Assembly: GCF_950101795.1 (NCBI RefSeq) | Contig: NZ_CATNLZ010000023.1 | Location: 310,001-374,000 of the forward strand | Direction: 5' to 3' | Length of the DNA: 64,000 bases | DNA from: Nocardioides sp. T2.26MG-1 | GTDB lineage: Bacteria; Actinomycetota; Actinomycetes; Propionibacteriales; Nocardioidaceae | Shown: piece after piece, positions 55,101 to 61,742 of the stretch | Layout: the number at the start of each line of letters is the position of its first letter | How positions within the stretch are numbered: the stretch's first letter is position 1 | Notes under the pieces: generated by a model | What the model was told of the DNA's origin: nothing | Database searches by the model: none | Seen by the model: the letters and a program-made list of their open reading frames with translations, nothing else | Position numbers and translations under genes: made by a program

Positions 55101-58100
55101 CGTCGTGGACGCGGGGGCGTCCATCGCGAACCCCGACGGCGTGACACTGACCGGCGGCTCGGTGGAGCTGACCGCCAACGCCGCGGCCGGCGACGTCCTC
55201 GACTGGACCGACAACGACCTCGGAGACGCGATCACCGAGGGCGCGAGCTCGGCGCACGCCATCGTGCTCACGGGCGACGGGACCGCTGCCCAGTACGCCG
55301 CGGCGTTGCGAGCGGTGACGTACGCGAACACCTCGGAGGACCCGTCCACCCTCGCGCGCACGGTGACCTTCTCGGTCAGCGCCGGCGTCGGTACGGCGTC
55401 CGGCACCATCGAGCTCGACGTGATCGCGGTCGACGACGCCCCCACCGCGGTCGACGACGCGGCCACCGTGCTCGAGGACGCCTCGGCCACCACGCTGGCC
55501 GTGCTCGGCAACGACACCGACGTCGACGGCGGACCGATGACCATCGAAGCGGTGGACCAGCCCGCCCACGGCACGGTCACGGTCGATGCCGCCAGGACCG
55601 GCCTCACCTACGCCCCTGACGCGAACTACTGCAACTCCGGGGCCGGGACCGACGACACGTTCACCTACACCCTCAACGGCGGGGCTATCGCCACCGTCGC
55701 GATGGCGGTCACCTGTGTGAACGATGCTCCCGTCGCCGGCGACGAGACCTTCAGCGGTGCCAGCAGCGCGATCGGCAACACCCAGCTGGTCGTCGACGAC
55801 CCGACCGACGGCGCTCCCACGAACACCCGGCCGCACAAGTCGATCACCGGTGATCTGCTCGCCGGCGCCACCGACGTCGACGGACCGGGGCCGCTCGAGG
55901 TGGTGCCCGGCACGATCACGACGAACGACGGCGGCACGGTCGTGCTGCAGTCCGACGGCGACTTCACCTACACGCCGGCAGCGGGCTCCAGCTGCACGGA
56001 CACGTCCGACTTCTTCGACTACACCATCACCGACCTCGCGACCCCGACCGCGGCGACCGACACCGGCCGCGTGACGATCGCGATCGCCGGCTGCGTCTGG
56101 TATGTCGACAACGCCGCGGCCGGCAGCGCGGGCACGTCCGCCGCGCCGTTCGACACCCTCGCCCAGGCCCAGAGCTCGTCGCTGGCCGGGGACACGATCT
56201 TCGTGTTCGGCGGCGACGGCACCACCACCGGCTACGCCGCCGGCATCGACCTCAAGGCCGACCAGAGCCTCGTGGGCGAGGCCGCGGACCTGCAGGTCGG
56301 CTCCGACACGCTGTGGACCGGCGTCCCCGGCGCACGTCCCACGATCACGGACTCCAACGCCGACGTCGTCGCGCTCGCGGCCGGCAACACCGTGCGCGGC
56401 CTGGCGATCGACCCGTCGGGCACCGGCGGCGGCATCGCCGGCGGCGTGGGCGACGCGAGCGGCACCATCGCCGACGTCCGGGTCGTCGACACGGGCGTCG
56501 CCGGCACCCAGCCGGGGCTCGAGCTCGACGGCACCAGCGGGACCTTCGACGTCTCCGACCTGACCGTGGACAACGCGGCCGCCGCCGGCCCGACCGCCGG
56601 CTCCGTCGGGGTGCGGCTCAACAACGCCGGGACCGTGCGGTTCGCGACCGGCGGCACGATCTCGCTGACGACCAAGGGCGCCAAGGCCCTCGAGGCGAAC
56701 GCCACCGCACTCGGTGCGGCCAGCGTGTTCGACGACATCACGGTGACCGGATCCGGGAGCGGAGGGGTGTCGATGGTCAACACGACCGGCACCACGACGT
56801 TCTCGAACCTCGCCCTGGCGACGACCGCGGGCCCGGGGGGCGCGTTCGTGCTCACCAACGCCGGCACCGTCGCCGTGTCTGCCGCCGGGACGGCGAACGT
56901 GGGCGCGACCGGCGGCCCCGCCGTCGACGTGACCGGCACCCCCGGTGCCGTGCTCGCCTTCGACACCGTCACCTCCACCAACAGCCCGGGCGACGGTGTC
57001 AACCTCGTCGGCCTCGGGTCCGGCACGTTCACCGCCGGCGCGGGAAGCGCCGTGACCAACGCGGCCGCGGTCGGGTTCGACCTCGACGGGGGCAGCGGTG
57101 CGGTCACCTACGACGGCACGATCACTGACGACGTCGGCCAGCCGGTCCGGGTGCAGAACACGACCGGCGGCGTGAAGGACTTCAACGGCGCCATCACCGA
57201 CGGCGGCGACGGCGACGGGTCGGGCATCCTGCTGGCCGCCAACCCGGGTGCGACGCTCCGGTTCGACGGCGGTCTCACCCTCGCCACGGGCCCCAACCCG
57301 GCGCTCACCGCGACCGGAGGCGGCACCGTCGCCGTGACCGACCCCGCTGGCGCGCCGAGCAACACGCTCCAGACGACCACCGGTGTCGCGCTGACGGTCC
57401 AGAACACGACGATCCACGCCGACGACCTGACGTTCGAGCGGATCTCGTCGAACGGTGCACCGAGCGGAGTCACGCTGAGCAACACCGCGAACCCGTCCGG
57501 CGCGCTGGTCGTCACCGGCAACGGAGGATCGTGCAGCTCACCGGGGTCCTGCACCGGCGGGGCGATCCAGTCCTCCACCGGAGCCGGTATCGCGCTGGCG
57601 AACGTGCCGGGCGGCGTCAGCCTCACGCGGATGAGCGTCAACGGCGGCGGCGACGACGGCGTCCGGGCCGCCACGGTCGTCGGCCTCACGCTGGCCGACA
57701 GCGTGGTGACCGGCAACGGCAACAGCCACGCTGGCGGTGCCGAGGAGCGCGGACTCGACCTGAGCAACGTCACGGGCGCGGTGCAGATCCTGCGGACGAC
57801 GGTCTCGGGCTCCGACGACTCCAACGCGCACATCGAGAACCTCACCGCCGGGACCATCTCCCTGACCGTGACCTCCTCGACGTTCACCGGGTCGAAGTAC
57901 AACGCCGGCCTGCGGCTGCGCGGCGGTGGCACCTCGGTGCTCAACGCGACCGTCAGCAACAGCACGTTCTCGGCCAACGCCGACCCCGGGTTCGCGATGG
58001 CGACCGACGCGTCGAACAGCGCCCAGCAGACGCTGCTGTTCACCGGCAACGCCGTCTCGGGCGGCAGCCCCACGGCGGTGCCGGGGCGTCCGCAGCTGTC

Positions 58101-58770
58101 GATCAACACCGACGGCGGCTCGGTCGGCAAGGTCACGATCAGCAACAACACCATCAAGTCCGGCGCGGGAGCGGAGATCATCGTGAACTCCGGCGCCGGG
58201 CAGACGGTGAGCGGAAGCCTCGACGTCAAGGTCGTCGGCAACACGATCAACGACGCACAGCCCGGTGCCCTGGACCCGCTGACGGACAGCGGAACCGGCA
58301 TCTGGGGCTGGGCGCACGGCGACGGCGCGACCCGGATGGAGATCCGTGACAACGTCGTCCAGAACACCGGCGGCCGCCTGCTGGAGCTCTCCCACAACGA
58401 CGGCACCGGGACCGCGGACTTCACGGTCACCGGCAACACGTTCAGCAACCCCGACGCCGGGATCAACCAGTTCGAGGGGATGTACGTGTTTGCGGGCGGC
58501 GCCGCCGGCGACACCAGCAACGTGTGCGCCGACCTGCAGGGCAACACGTTCGCCGGCATCGGCCAGAACGGCGTCTCGGACCTCGCGTTGGACCGCTACA
58601 CCGGGAGCAGCCTGCGGTTCGCCGGCTTCAACGACACCTCGGTGGCCAGCCTGGCTGCGTTCCTGCGCACCCGCAACCCGTCGAGCGGGGCGCTGACCGT
58701 CGAGACGTTCAGCAGCGGCCCGACGGCGACCACCGCCCCCGCGTGCACGCTGACGTCGGGGACGCCGTGA
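52162..58770 (+). CDS. giant exported RTX/cadherin/Ig-repeat/beta-helix protein
   Basis: About 2,202 residues. GTG start with GGGAG seven nt upstream. A signal peptide (hydrophobic 18-36, AGA at about 37) sends it out. Order of domains: nine or so RTX calcium nonapeptides (about 53-140; GGAGDDTL type), a cadherin-like domain (about 179-283; ATDPDRGDRHTF), Ig/VCBS-like repeats of 96-97 residues each with two conserved cysteines (YCN and VTC), a different beta domain (about 957-1090), one more repeat, and a right-handed beta-helix (about 1312-2130) beginning WYVDNAAAGSAGTSAAPFDT. No LPxTG anchor or transmembrane tail is seen. It is the first gene of an operon with three tail-collar genes. It is probably a fibrous surface or secreted structure. 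Confidence 0.85.
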   Translation: MSLRVPVRSSRGRRFWSVPLVAAVVVALGPAPLAAGAVPERRADGCTIVGTSGPDVLVGGPGADVICGRGGDDRLVGRGGDDTLIGGAGDDILVGGSGDDDLDGGAGDDTLRGEGGDDRLTGGAGDDVFAGGSGNDTLLGRDAARFRDRLVCGPGGADRAVADTRDVVARGCERITQNDRPTAVVLSPDTVAENEPAGTVVGLLSATDPDRGDRHTFRLVGGEGADDNGSFTVDGDRLLTVAELDFEADPVLSVRVRATDAEGAKREQALTIHVIDVGENAAPVAVDDRFSTPEDTPLDLPAADAGGPAANDTDADGDPLNVTAVSAATGGTVAVLGATVRFTPEPNLCGPAAGSFSYVVSDGRDGTASGQVTVDIGCTPDPAAANDDTATVTEGAGAPPIPVLANDTDADGDAILIASVTQPFHGTVVITGGGTGLTYAPAAGYCNDPGADPDDTFTYTVDGGSTATVSVRVTCVDDAPAAVDDSATVTEDDPATGIDVLGNDTDVDGGPMLVASVTQAGHGTVAITGGGAGLTYRPAADYCNDPGAAPDDSFTYTLNGGSTATVTVTVTCVDDAPVAVDDSATVSEDDPATGIDVLGNDTDVDAGPMLIGPLTVPAHGTVALSADRTGLTYRPDSNYCNSLSGPDDTFTYTLDGGSTATVSMTVTCVDDVPVAVDDAATVLQGSSATAVNVLANDTDIDAGTKSVASVTQGSHGTVVIANGGTGLTYEPDAGYCNNPPGLVLDAFTYTLNGGSVATVSMTVTCDAAPVAGDDSATVAEDDAATAVDVLGNDTDVDGGPKEIVSVTQPVDGTVAITGGGTGLTYRPRANYCNDPMALPDDTFDYTLNGGSTATVSMTVTCVDDAPVAVDDAVTVTEDDPVTVVDVLGNDTDVDGGPISVASVTQPANGTVVITALGSGLTYVPDPDYCNSAVGPDDTFDYTLDGGSTATVSVTVTCVAESPTLATSAGPTTYTENGAPIVVDAGASIANPDGVTLTGGSVELTANAAAGDVLDWTDNDLGDAITEGASSAHAIVLTGDGTAAQYAAALRAVTYANTSEDPSTLARTVTFSVSAGVGTASGTIELDVIAVDDAPTAVDDAATVLEDASATTLAVLGNDTDVDGGPMTIEAVDQPAHGTVTVDAARTGLTYAPDANYCNSGAGTDDTFTYTLNGGAIATVAMAVTCVNDAPVAGDETFSGASSAIGNTQLVVDDPTDGAPTNTRPHKSITGDLLAGATDVDGPGPLEVVPGTITTNDGGTVVLQSDGDFTYTPAAGSSCTDTSDFFDYTITDLATPTAATDTGRVTIAIAGCVWYVDNAAAGSAGTSAAPFDTLAQAQSSSLAGDTIFVFGGDGTTTGYAAGIDLKADQSLVGEAADLQVGSDTLWTGVPGARPTITDSNADVVALAAGNTVRGLAIDPSGTGGGIAGGVGDASGTIADVRVVDTGVAGTQPGLELDGTSGTFDVSDLTVDNAAAAGPTAGSVGVRLNNAGTVRFATGGTISLTTKGAKALEANATALGAASVFDDITVTGSGSGGVSMVNTTGTTTFSNLALATTAGPGGAFVLTNAGTVAVSAAGTANVGATGGPAVDVTGTPGAVLAFDTVTSTNSPGDGVNLVGLGSGTFTAGAGSAVTNAAAVGFDLDGGSGAVTYDGTITDDVGQPVRVQNTTGGVKDFNGAITDGGDGDGSGILLAANPGATLRFDGGLTLATGPNPALTATGGGTVAVTDPAGAPSNTLQTTTGVALTVQNTTIHADDLTFERISSNGAPSGVTLSNTANPSGALVVTGNGGSCSSPGSCTGGAIQSSTGAGIALANVPGGVSLTRMSVNGGGDDGVRAATVVGLTLADSVVTGNGNSHAGGAEERGLDLSNVTGAVQILRTTVSGSDDSNAHIENLTAGTISLTVTSSTFTGSKYNAGLRLRGGGTSVLNATVSNSTFSANADPGFAMATDASNSAQQTLLFTGNAVSGGSPTAVPGRPQLSINTDGGSVGKVTISNNTIKSGAGAEIIVNSGAGQTVSGSLDVKVVGNTINDAQPGALDPLTDSGTGIWGWAHGDGATRMEIRDNVVQNTGGRLLELSHNDGTGTADFTVTGNTFSNPDAGINQFEGMYVFAGGAAGDTSNVCADLQGNTFAGIGQNGVSDLALDRYTGSSLRFAGFNDTSVASLAAFLRTRNPSSGALTVETFSSGPTATTAPACTLTSGTP
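53293..55030 (+). repeat. tandem coding repeats in the giant protein gene
   Basis: Six consecutive units of about 288-291 bp; the TGC/TGT cysteine codon of VTC recurs at 53584, 53875, 54163, 54454, 54742 and 55030. Units share AVDD, ATVTEDDPAT, VLGNDTDVDGGP and TVTC. A further unit ends at 55714 after an intervening domain. Copy number could change by recombination. Confidence 0.85.
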
Positions 58771-58794
58771 GAACCATCAGGAGAGGAGGATCCC

Positions 58795-59291
58795 GTGGCT
58801 GAGCCGTACTTGGGCGAGATCCGGATCATGTCCGTCAACTTCGCCCCGAAGGACTGGGCGATGTGCAACGGACAGCTGCTGCCGATCAACCAGAACCAGG
58901 GGCTGTTCAGCCTGCTCGGCACCACGTACGGCGGTGACGGCCGCGTGAACTTCGGGCTGCCCAACCTGCAGGGCAGGGTGCCGATCCACGTCGGCAGCTG
59001 GCACGTCCTCGGTGACCGTGGCGGCGAGCAGGCGCACACGCTCTCGATCGCGGAGCTGCCCACCCACACCCACCCGCTCCACGGGTCGACGGCCAACGCG
59101 GACACGGTGCTTCCGACCGACAACGTGGTCGCCGGTCCAGCCAGCTGTACGGCCCCCCCGACCAGCTGACCGCGCTGGATCCGTCCTCGAGCAGCAGCGT
59201 CGGTGGGTCCCAGGCGCACCTGAACATGCAGCCGTTCCTGGCGCTGACCTTCTGCATCGCCCTCGTGGGCATCTTCCCGAGCCAGACCTGA
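58795..59291 (+). pseudogene. phage tail collar/MdpB-like protein 1, frameshifted
   Basis: The first reading frame (GTG 58795, after a strong AGGAGAGGAGG site) encodes 124 residues with the tail-collar pattern GEIRIMSVNFAPKDWAMCNG, LFSLLGTTYGGDGRVNFGLP and THTHPLHG, and stops at 59169. The missing C-terminus (SSQLYGPPDQLTALD, then GGSQAHLNMQPFLALTFCIA and GIFPSQT) is intact in the -1 register from about 59136 to 59291. One base appears lost at about 59131-59139. It is either a pseudogene, a sequencing error, or a programmed frameshift. Restored, the protein would be about 165 residues, like its two neighbours. Confidence 0.8.
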
Positions 59292-59301
59292 AGGAGGACG
59301 G

Positions 59302-59805
59302 ATGGCACAGCCCTTCATCGGCGAGATCCGCATGTTCGCCGGCAACTTCGCGCCCGCCGGCTGGGCGTTCTGCGACGGTCAGCTCGTGCCGATCTCCGAG
59401 AACGACACGCTCTTCAACCTGATCGGCACGACGTACGGCGGCGACGGCCAGGAGACGTTCGCGCTGCCCGACCTGCGCGGCCGGATCCCGATCCACCAGG
59501 GCAACGGGTTCATCCTCGCCGAGACGGGTGGCGTCGAGGAGGTGACGCTGACCGTGCAGCAGATCCCGGCGCACGCTCACCCGCTCCTCGCCTCGACGGC
59601 GATCGGCAGCGCGGCCAGCCCCCAAGGCCACGTGCTGGCCGCGTCCGGATCCTCGAACGCCTACCGTCTGGGGCCGGCGTCGGCCGCGTTGTCCTACCAG
59701 TCGGTCGGTGCGACCGGCGGCTCCCAGCCGCACACGAACATGCAGCCCTACCTGTGTGTCGACTACATCATCTCGCTCTTCGGGCTCTTCCCGTCACCGA
59801 CCTGA
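59302..59805 (+). CDS. phage tail collar/MdpB-like protein 2
   Basis: 167 residues. The N-terminal collar domain has GEIRMFAGNFAPAGWAFCDG, LVPISENDTLFNLIGTTYGG and LPDLRGRIPIH, and the histidine-rich centre reads IPAHAHPL; the C-terminus has GGSQPHTNMQPYLCVDYIIS. This fold forms the trimeric tip of phage tail fibres and also occurs in bacterial microcystin-dependent-protein families of unknown role. AGGAGG lies upstream of the ATG. It is in one operon with the giant protein and the other two paralogues. Confidence 0.9.
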   Translation: MAQPFIGEIRMFAGNFAPAGWAFCDGQLVPISENDTLFNLIGTTYGGDGQETFALPDLRGRIPIHQGNGFILAETGGVEEVTLTVQQIPAHAHPLLASTAIGSAASPQGHVLAASGSSNAYRLGPASAALSYQSVGATGGSQPHTNMQPYLCVDYIISLFGLFPSPT

Positions 59806-59817
59806 GAGGACACCCAG

Positions 59818-60339
59818 ATGGCTGACCCGTTCGTTGCGGAGATCCGGATCTTCCCGTTCAACTTCGCCCCCAAGGGCTGGGCGTGGTGCGACGGGCAGCT
59901 GCTGCCCCTGTCGCAGAACACCGCGCTGTTCTCACTGCTCGGGACGACGTACGGCGGCAACGGCAAGTCGAACTTCGCCCTCCCCGACCTGCAGGGCCGC
60001 GCCGCGATGCACCCCGGGCAGGGCCCCGGCCTGAGCCTGCACGACCTCGGCGAGACCGGCGGCACCGAGACCGTGACGCTCCTGGAGTCGGAGATCCCGA
60101 GCCACGCCCACCCGGTCAGCGGGAGCGGTGGCCCCGCGAACCTCCAGTCACCGGCGCCCGACCGGGTGCTGGGCCGGGCGAACCAGACCGCCTACCTCGA
60201 TGCGCCCGCGAGCCTGGTGCCGATGGCGCCGGAAGCGCTGGCCCCCGCCGGCGGCGACCAGCCGCACAACAACATGCAGCCCTACCTGACCTTCTACTTC
60301 AACATCGCCCTGCAGGGCGTGTTCCCGCCGAGGGGCTAG
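59818..60339 (+). CDS. phage tail collar/MdpB-like protein 3
   Basis: 173 residues. EIRIFPFNFAPKGWAWCDG, LLPLSQNTALFSLLGTTYGG, LPDLQGRAAMHPG, IPSHAHPV and GGDQPHNNMQPYLTFYFNIA match the same family. Similarity to the other two is clear along the whole length but with many changes, so the triplication is old rather than a recent tandem copy. GAGGA precedes the ATG. The three may form a heterotrimeric fibre tip. It ends 4 nt before the GNAT gene. Confidence 0.9.
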   Translation: MADPFVAEIRIFPFNFAPKGWAWCDGQLLPLSQNTALFSLLGTTYGGNGKSNFALPDLQGRAAMHPGQGPGLSLHDLGETGGTETVTLLESEIPSHAHPVSGSGGPANLQSPAPDRVLGRANQTAYLDAPASLVPMAPEALAPAGGDQPHNNMQPYLTFYFNIALQGVFPPRG

Positions 60340-60343
60340 GACG

Positions 60344-60826
60344 ATGGCGACGACCACCCACGCCGTGACCCTCCGGCCGGTCACCGAGGACGACCGGGAG
60401 TTCCTGGTCGGCCTCTATGCGTCGACCCGCGCCGAGGAGCTCGATCAGGTCACGTGGGAGCCCGGTCAGCGGGACTGGTTCGTGCGGATGCAGTTCGACG
60501 CCCAGGACACGGCGTACCGCACGCATAACCCCCACGGCGCCTTCGACGTGATCGAGGTCGGCGGTGAGGCGGCCGGCCGGCTCTACGTCGACCGCCGGCC
60601 CGCGGAGGTCAGGATCGTCGACATCGCCCTGCTGCCCGCGTTCCGTGGCACCGGCACCGGGACGCATCTGATCGGGCTGCTGCAGGACGAGGCGGCCGCG
60701 TCGGGGCGGGTGCTCAGCATCCACGTCGAGGTCCACAACCCCGCCGCGCGGCTCTACACGCGGCTGGGGTTCGTCGTCGCAGGCGAGAGCGGGCTCTACC
60801 GGCGGATGGAGTGGACCGCGTCGTGA
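60344..60826 (+). CDS. GNAT-family N-acetyltransferase
   Basis: 160 residues with the GNAT core: VDIALLPAFRGTGTGTHLIG carries the acetyl-CoA pyrophosphate loop (RGTGTG replacing RxxGxG/A), and HVEVHNPAARLYTRLGF is the C-terminal motif. Substrate unknown. It is 4 nt after the third tail-collar gene on the same strand, so it is probably part of that operon and may acetylate a component or a small molecule linked to it. Confidence 0.85.
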   Translation: MATTTHAVTLRPVTEDDREFLVGLYASTRAEELDQVTWEPGQRDWFVRMQFDAQDTAYRTHNPHGAFDVIEVGGEAAGRLYVDRRPAEVRIVDIALLPAFRGTGTGTHLIGLLQDEAAASGRVLSIHVEVHNPAARLYTRLGFVVAGESGLYRRMEWTAS

Positions 60827-60846
60827 CCAGCCTCCTCCAGGCCCGA

Positions 60847-61164
60847 TCAGGCGAACGCGGCCTCGTACTGCAGCGCGTCGGCGTCGCGCGCGATCGGCAC
60901 CAGGAACAGCTCGAACCGGCCCAGACCCGGATGACCGACCACGTAGGTGCCCTGCGGGAGCGCCGGCTCGCCTGGACCTCGGAAGACCAGCGAGAACTGC
61001 CGTCGGCTCTGGCCGTCCGGGCCGGTGCCGCCGGGCTCACTGCCCTCGGTCGCCTCCGTGAGGACCATCGAGACGGTCCGGGAGCCACCTGCCACACCGA
61101 CCTGGAACTCCTCGCCCACGAGCGGGGCGAACTGGTCGCAGGTGAGCCACTGGATTCCCGTCAC
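60847..61164 (-). CDS. small protein, DUF6916-like (cytoplasmic paralogue)
   Basis: 105 residues, beta-rich, no signal. Landmarks are the start TCDQFAPLVGEEFQV, the central RRQFSLVFRGPG, and LPQGTYVVGHPGLGRFELFLVP. I match it from memory to the actinobacterial DUF6916 group; this needs a search. It shares F.L.FR.PG, QGT(Y/F) and LFLVP with the next gene and appears to be its paralogue without a signal peptide. GTG start with TAGCAT 6 nt upstream. Function unknown. Confidence 0.65.
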   Translation of the reverse strand: MTGIQWLTCDQFAPLVGEEFQVGVAGGSRTVSMVLTEATEGSEPGGTGPDGQSRRQFSLVFRGPGEPALPQGTYVVGHPGLGRFELFLVPIARDADALQYEAAFA

Positions 61165-61170
61165 GATCCG

Positions 61171-61176
61171 ATGCTA
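61171..61176 (-). promoter_or_regulatory. -10 hexamer of the DUF6916-like gene (leaderless)
   Basis: TAGCAT on the minus strand ends 6 nt before the GTG at 61164. Confidence 0.55.
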
Positions 61177-61208
61177 TGGCCAGCCGTCCTCCACGAAGGG
61201 AGCGCTCC

Positions 61209-61649
61209 ATGACCGAGACCTCACGCCGTGCCCTCCTCCGCGCCGGCGCCCTGGCCGCGGCCGCCGCGCCCGTGGTCGCGCCGCTCGTCACGGCCGCGCC
61301 GGCCGCCGCCGCGAGCGGCTCGGCGACCCCGGGCGCGGCCCTCCCCGGCCGGTCCACCAGCGGCCGCCAGCTCTACCGGCGCTCCCGGTTCTCCCCGCTC
61401 CTGGGTGCCGGGTTCACGGTGGTCGAGCCGGCCCGCCGGTGGTCGATGCGGCTCACCGACGTGGGCGACCTGTCGCCCGGGCAGCCCGACGACGACCGCT
61501 GCTTCACGCTCACGTTCACCTTGAGGACGCCAGGCCCGAGCCAGGGCACCTTCCTGGTCCGCCGTACCGGCTTCCCGGCCACCACGCTCTTCCTCGTCCC
61601 CAGCGACAACGACCGGCGGTCCTACCAGGCGATCGTCAACACCCGGTAG
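61209..61649 (+). CDS. Tat-exported DUF6916-like paralogue
   Basis: 146 residues. A twin-arginine signal (TSRRALLRAGALAAAAAPVV and a following Ala-rich stretch to about 40) implies folded export. The mature part (LLGAGFTVVEPARRWSMRL, FTLTFTLRTPGPSQGTF, LFLVPSDNDRRSYQAIV) aligns with the cytoplasmic gene on the other side. AAGGGAG lies upstream of the ATG. The pair faces outward from one small intergenic region next to the tail-collar operon and may be accessory to it. It ends 6 nt before the second copy of the dispersed palindrome. Confidence 0.7.
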   Translation: MTETSRRALLRAGALAAAAAPVVAPLVTAAPAAAASGSATPGAALPGRSTSGRQLYRRSRFSPLLGAGFTVVEPARRWSMRLTDVGDLSPGQPDDDRCFTLTFTLRTPGPSQGTFLVRRTGFPATTLFLVPSDNDRRSYQAIVNTR

Positions 61650-61655
61650 CAGTGG

Positions 61656-61723
61656 GCGGTACTCCCTGACGTTCGGGCCCTGTGGGAACGCTCCCAAGGG
61701 GCCCGATCGTCAGGGACTACCGC
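61656..61723. repeat. 68-bp dispersed palindrome, copy 2
   Basis: Same length and design as the copy at 1355-1422: it starts GCGGTACTCCCTGACG, ends CGTCAGGGACTACCGC, and has an inner TGGGA-ACGC-TCCCA stem. The arms differ internally from copy 1. It follows the Tat-exported protein gene and precedes the M20 peptidase promoter. Confidence 0.8.
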
Positions 61724-61729
61724 ACTGGA

Positions 61730-61735
61730 TAGATT
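61730..61735 (+). promoter_or_regulatory. -10 hexamer of the M20 peptidase gene (leaderless)
   Basis: TAGATT ends 7 nt before the ATG at 61743, right after the palindrome. Confidence 0.6.
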
Positions 61736-61742
61736 CAGAGCC

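Noticed and set aside
54091..57417. A 1,108-codon open frame antisense to the giant protein gene
   Set aside because: Composition is Arg/Gly/Val-rich without domains, and the plus strand has clear signal peptide, RTX and Ig repeats. It is a shadow frame.
59153..59159. Run of seven C as the frameshift point in the first tail-collar gene
   Set aside because: The conserved downstream frame (QLYGPPDQL) already reads through this run correctly, so the lost base must lie before 59142.
58795..60339. Prophage
   Set aside because: Tail-collar genes alone are present; no integrase, terminase, capsid, tape-measure or lysis genes and no attachment sites flank them.
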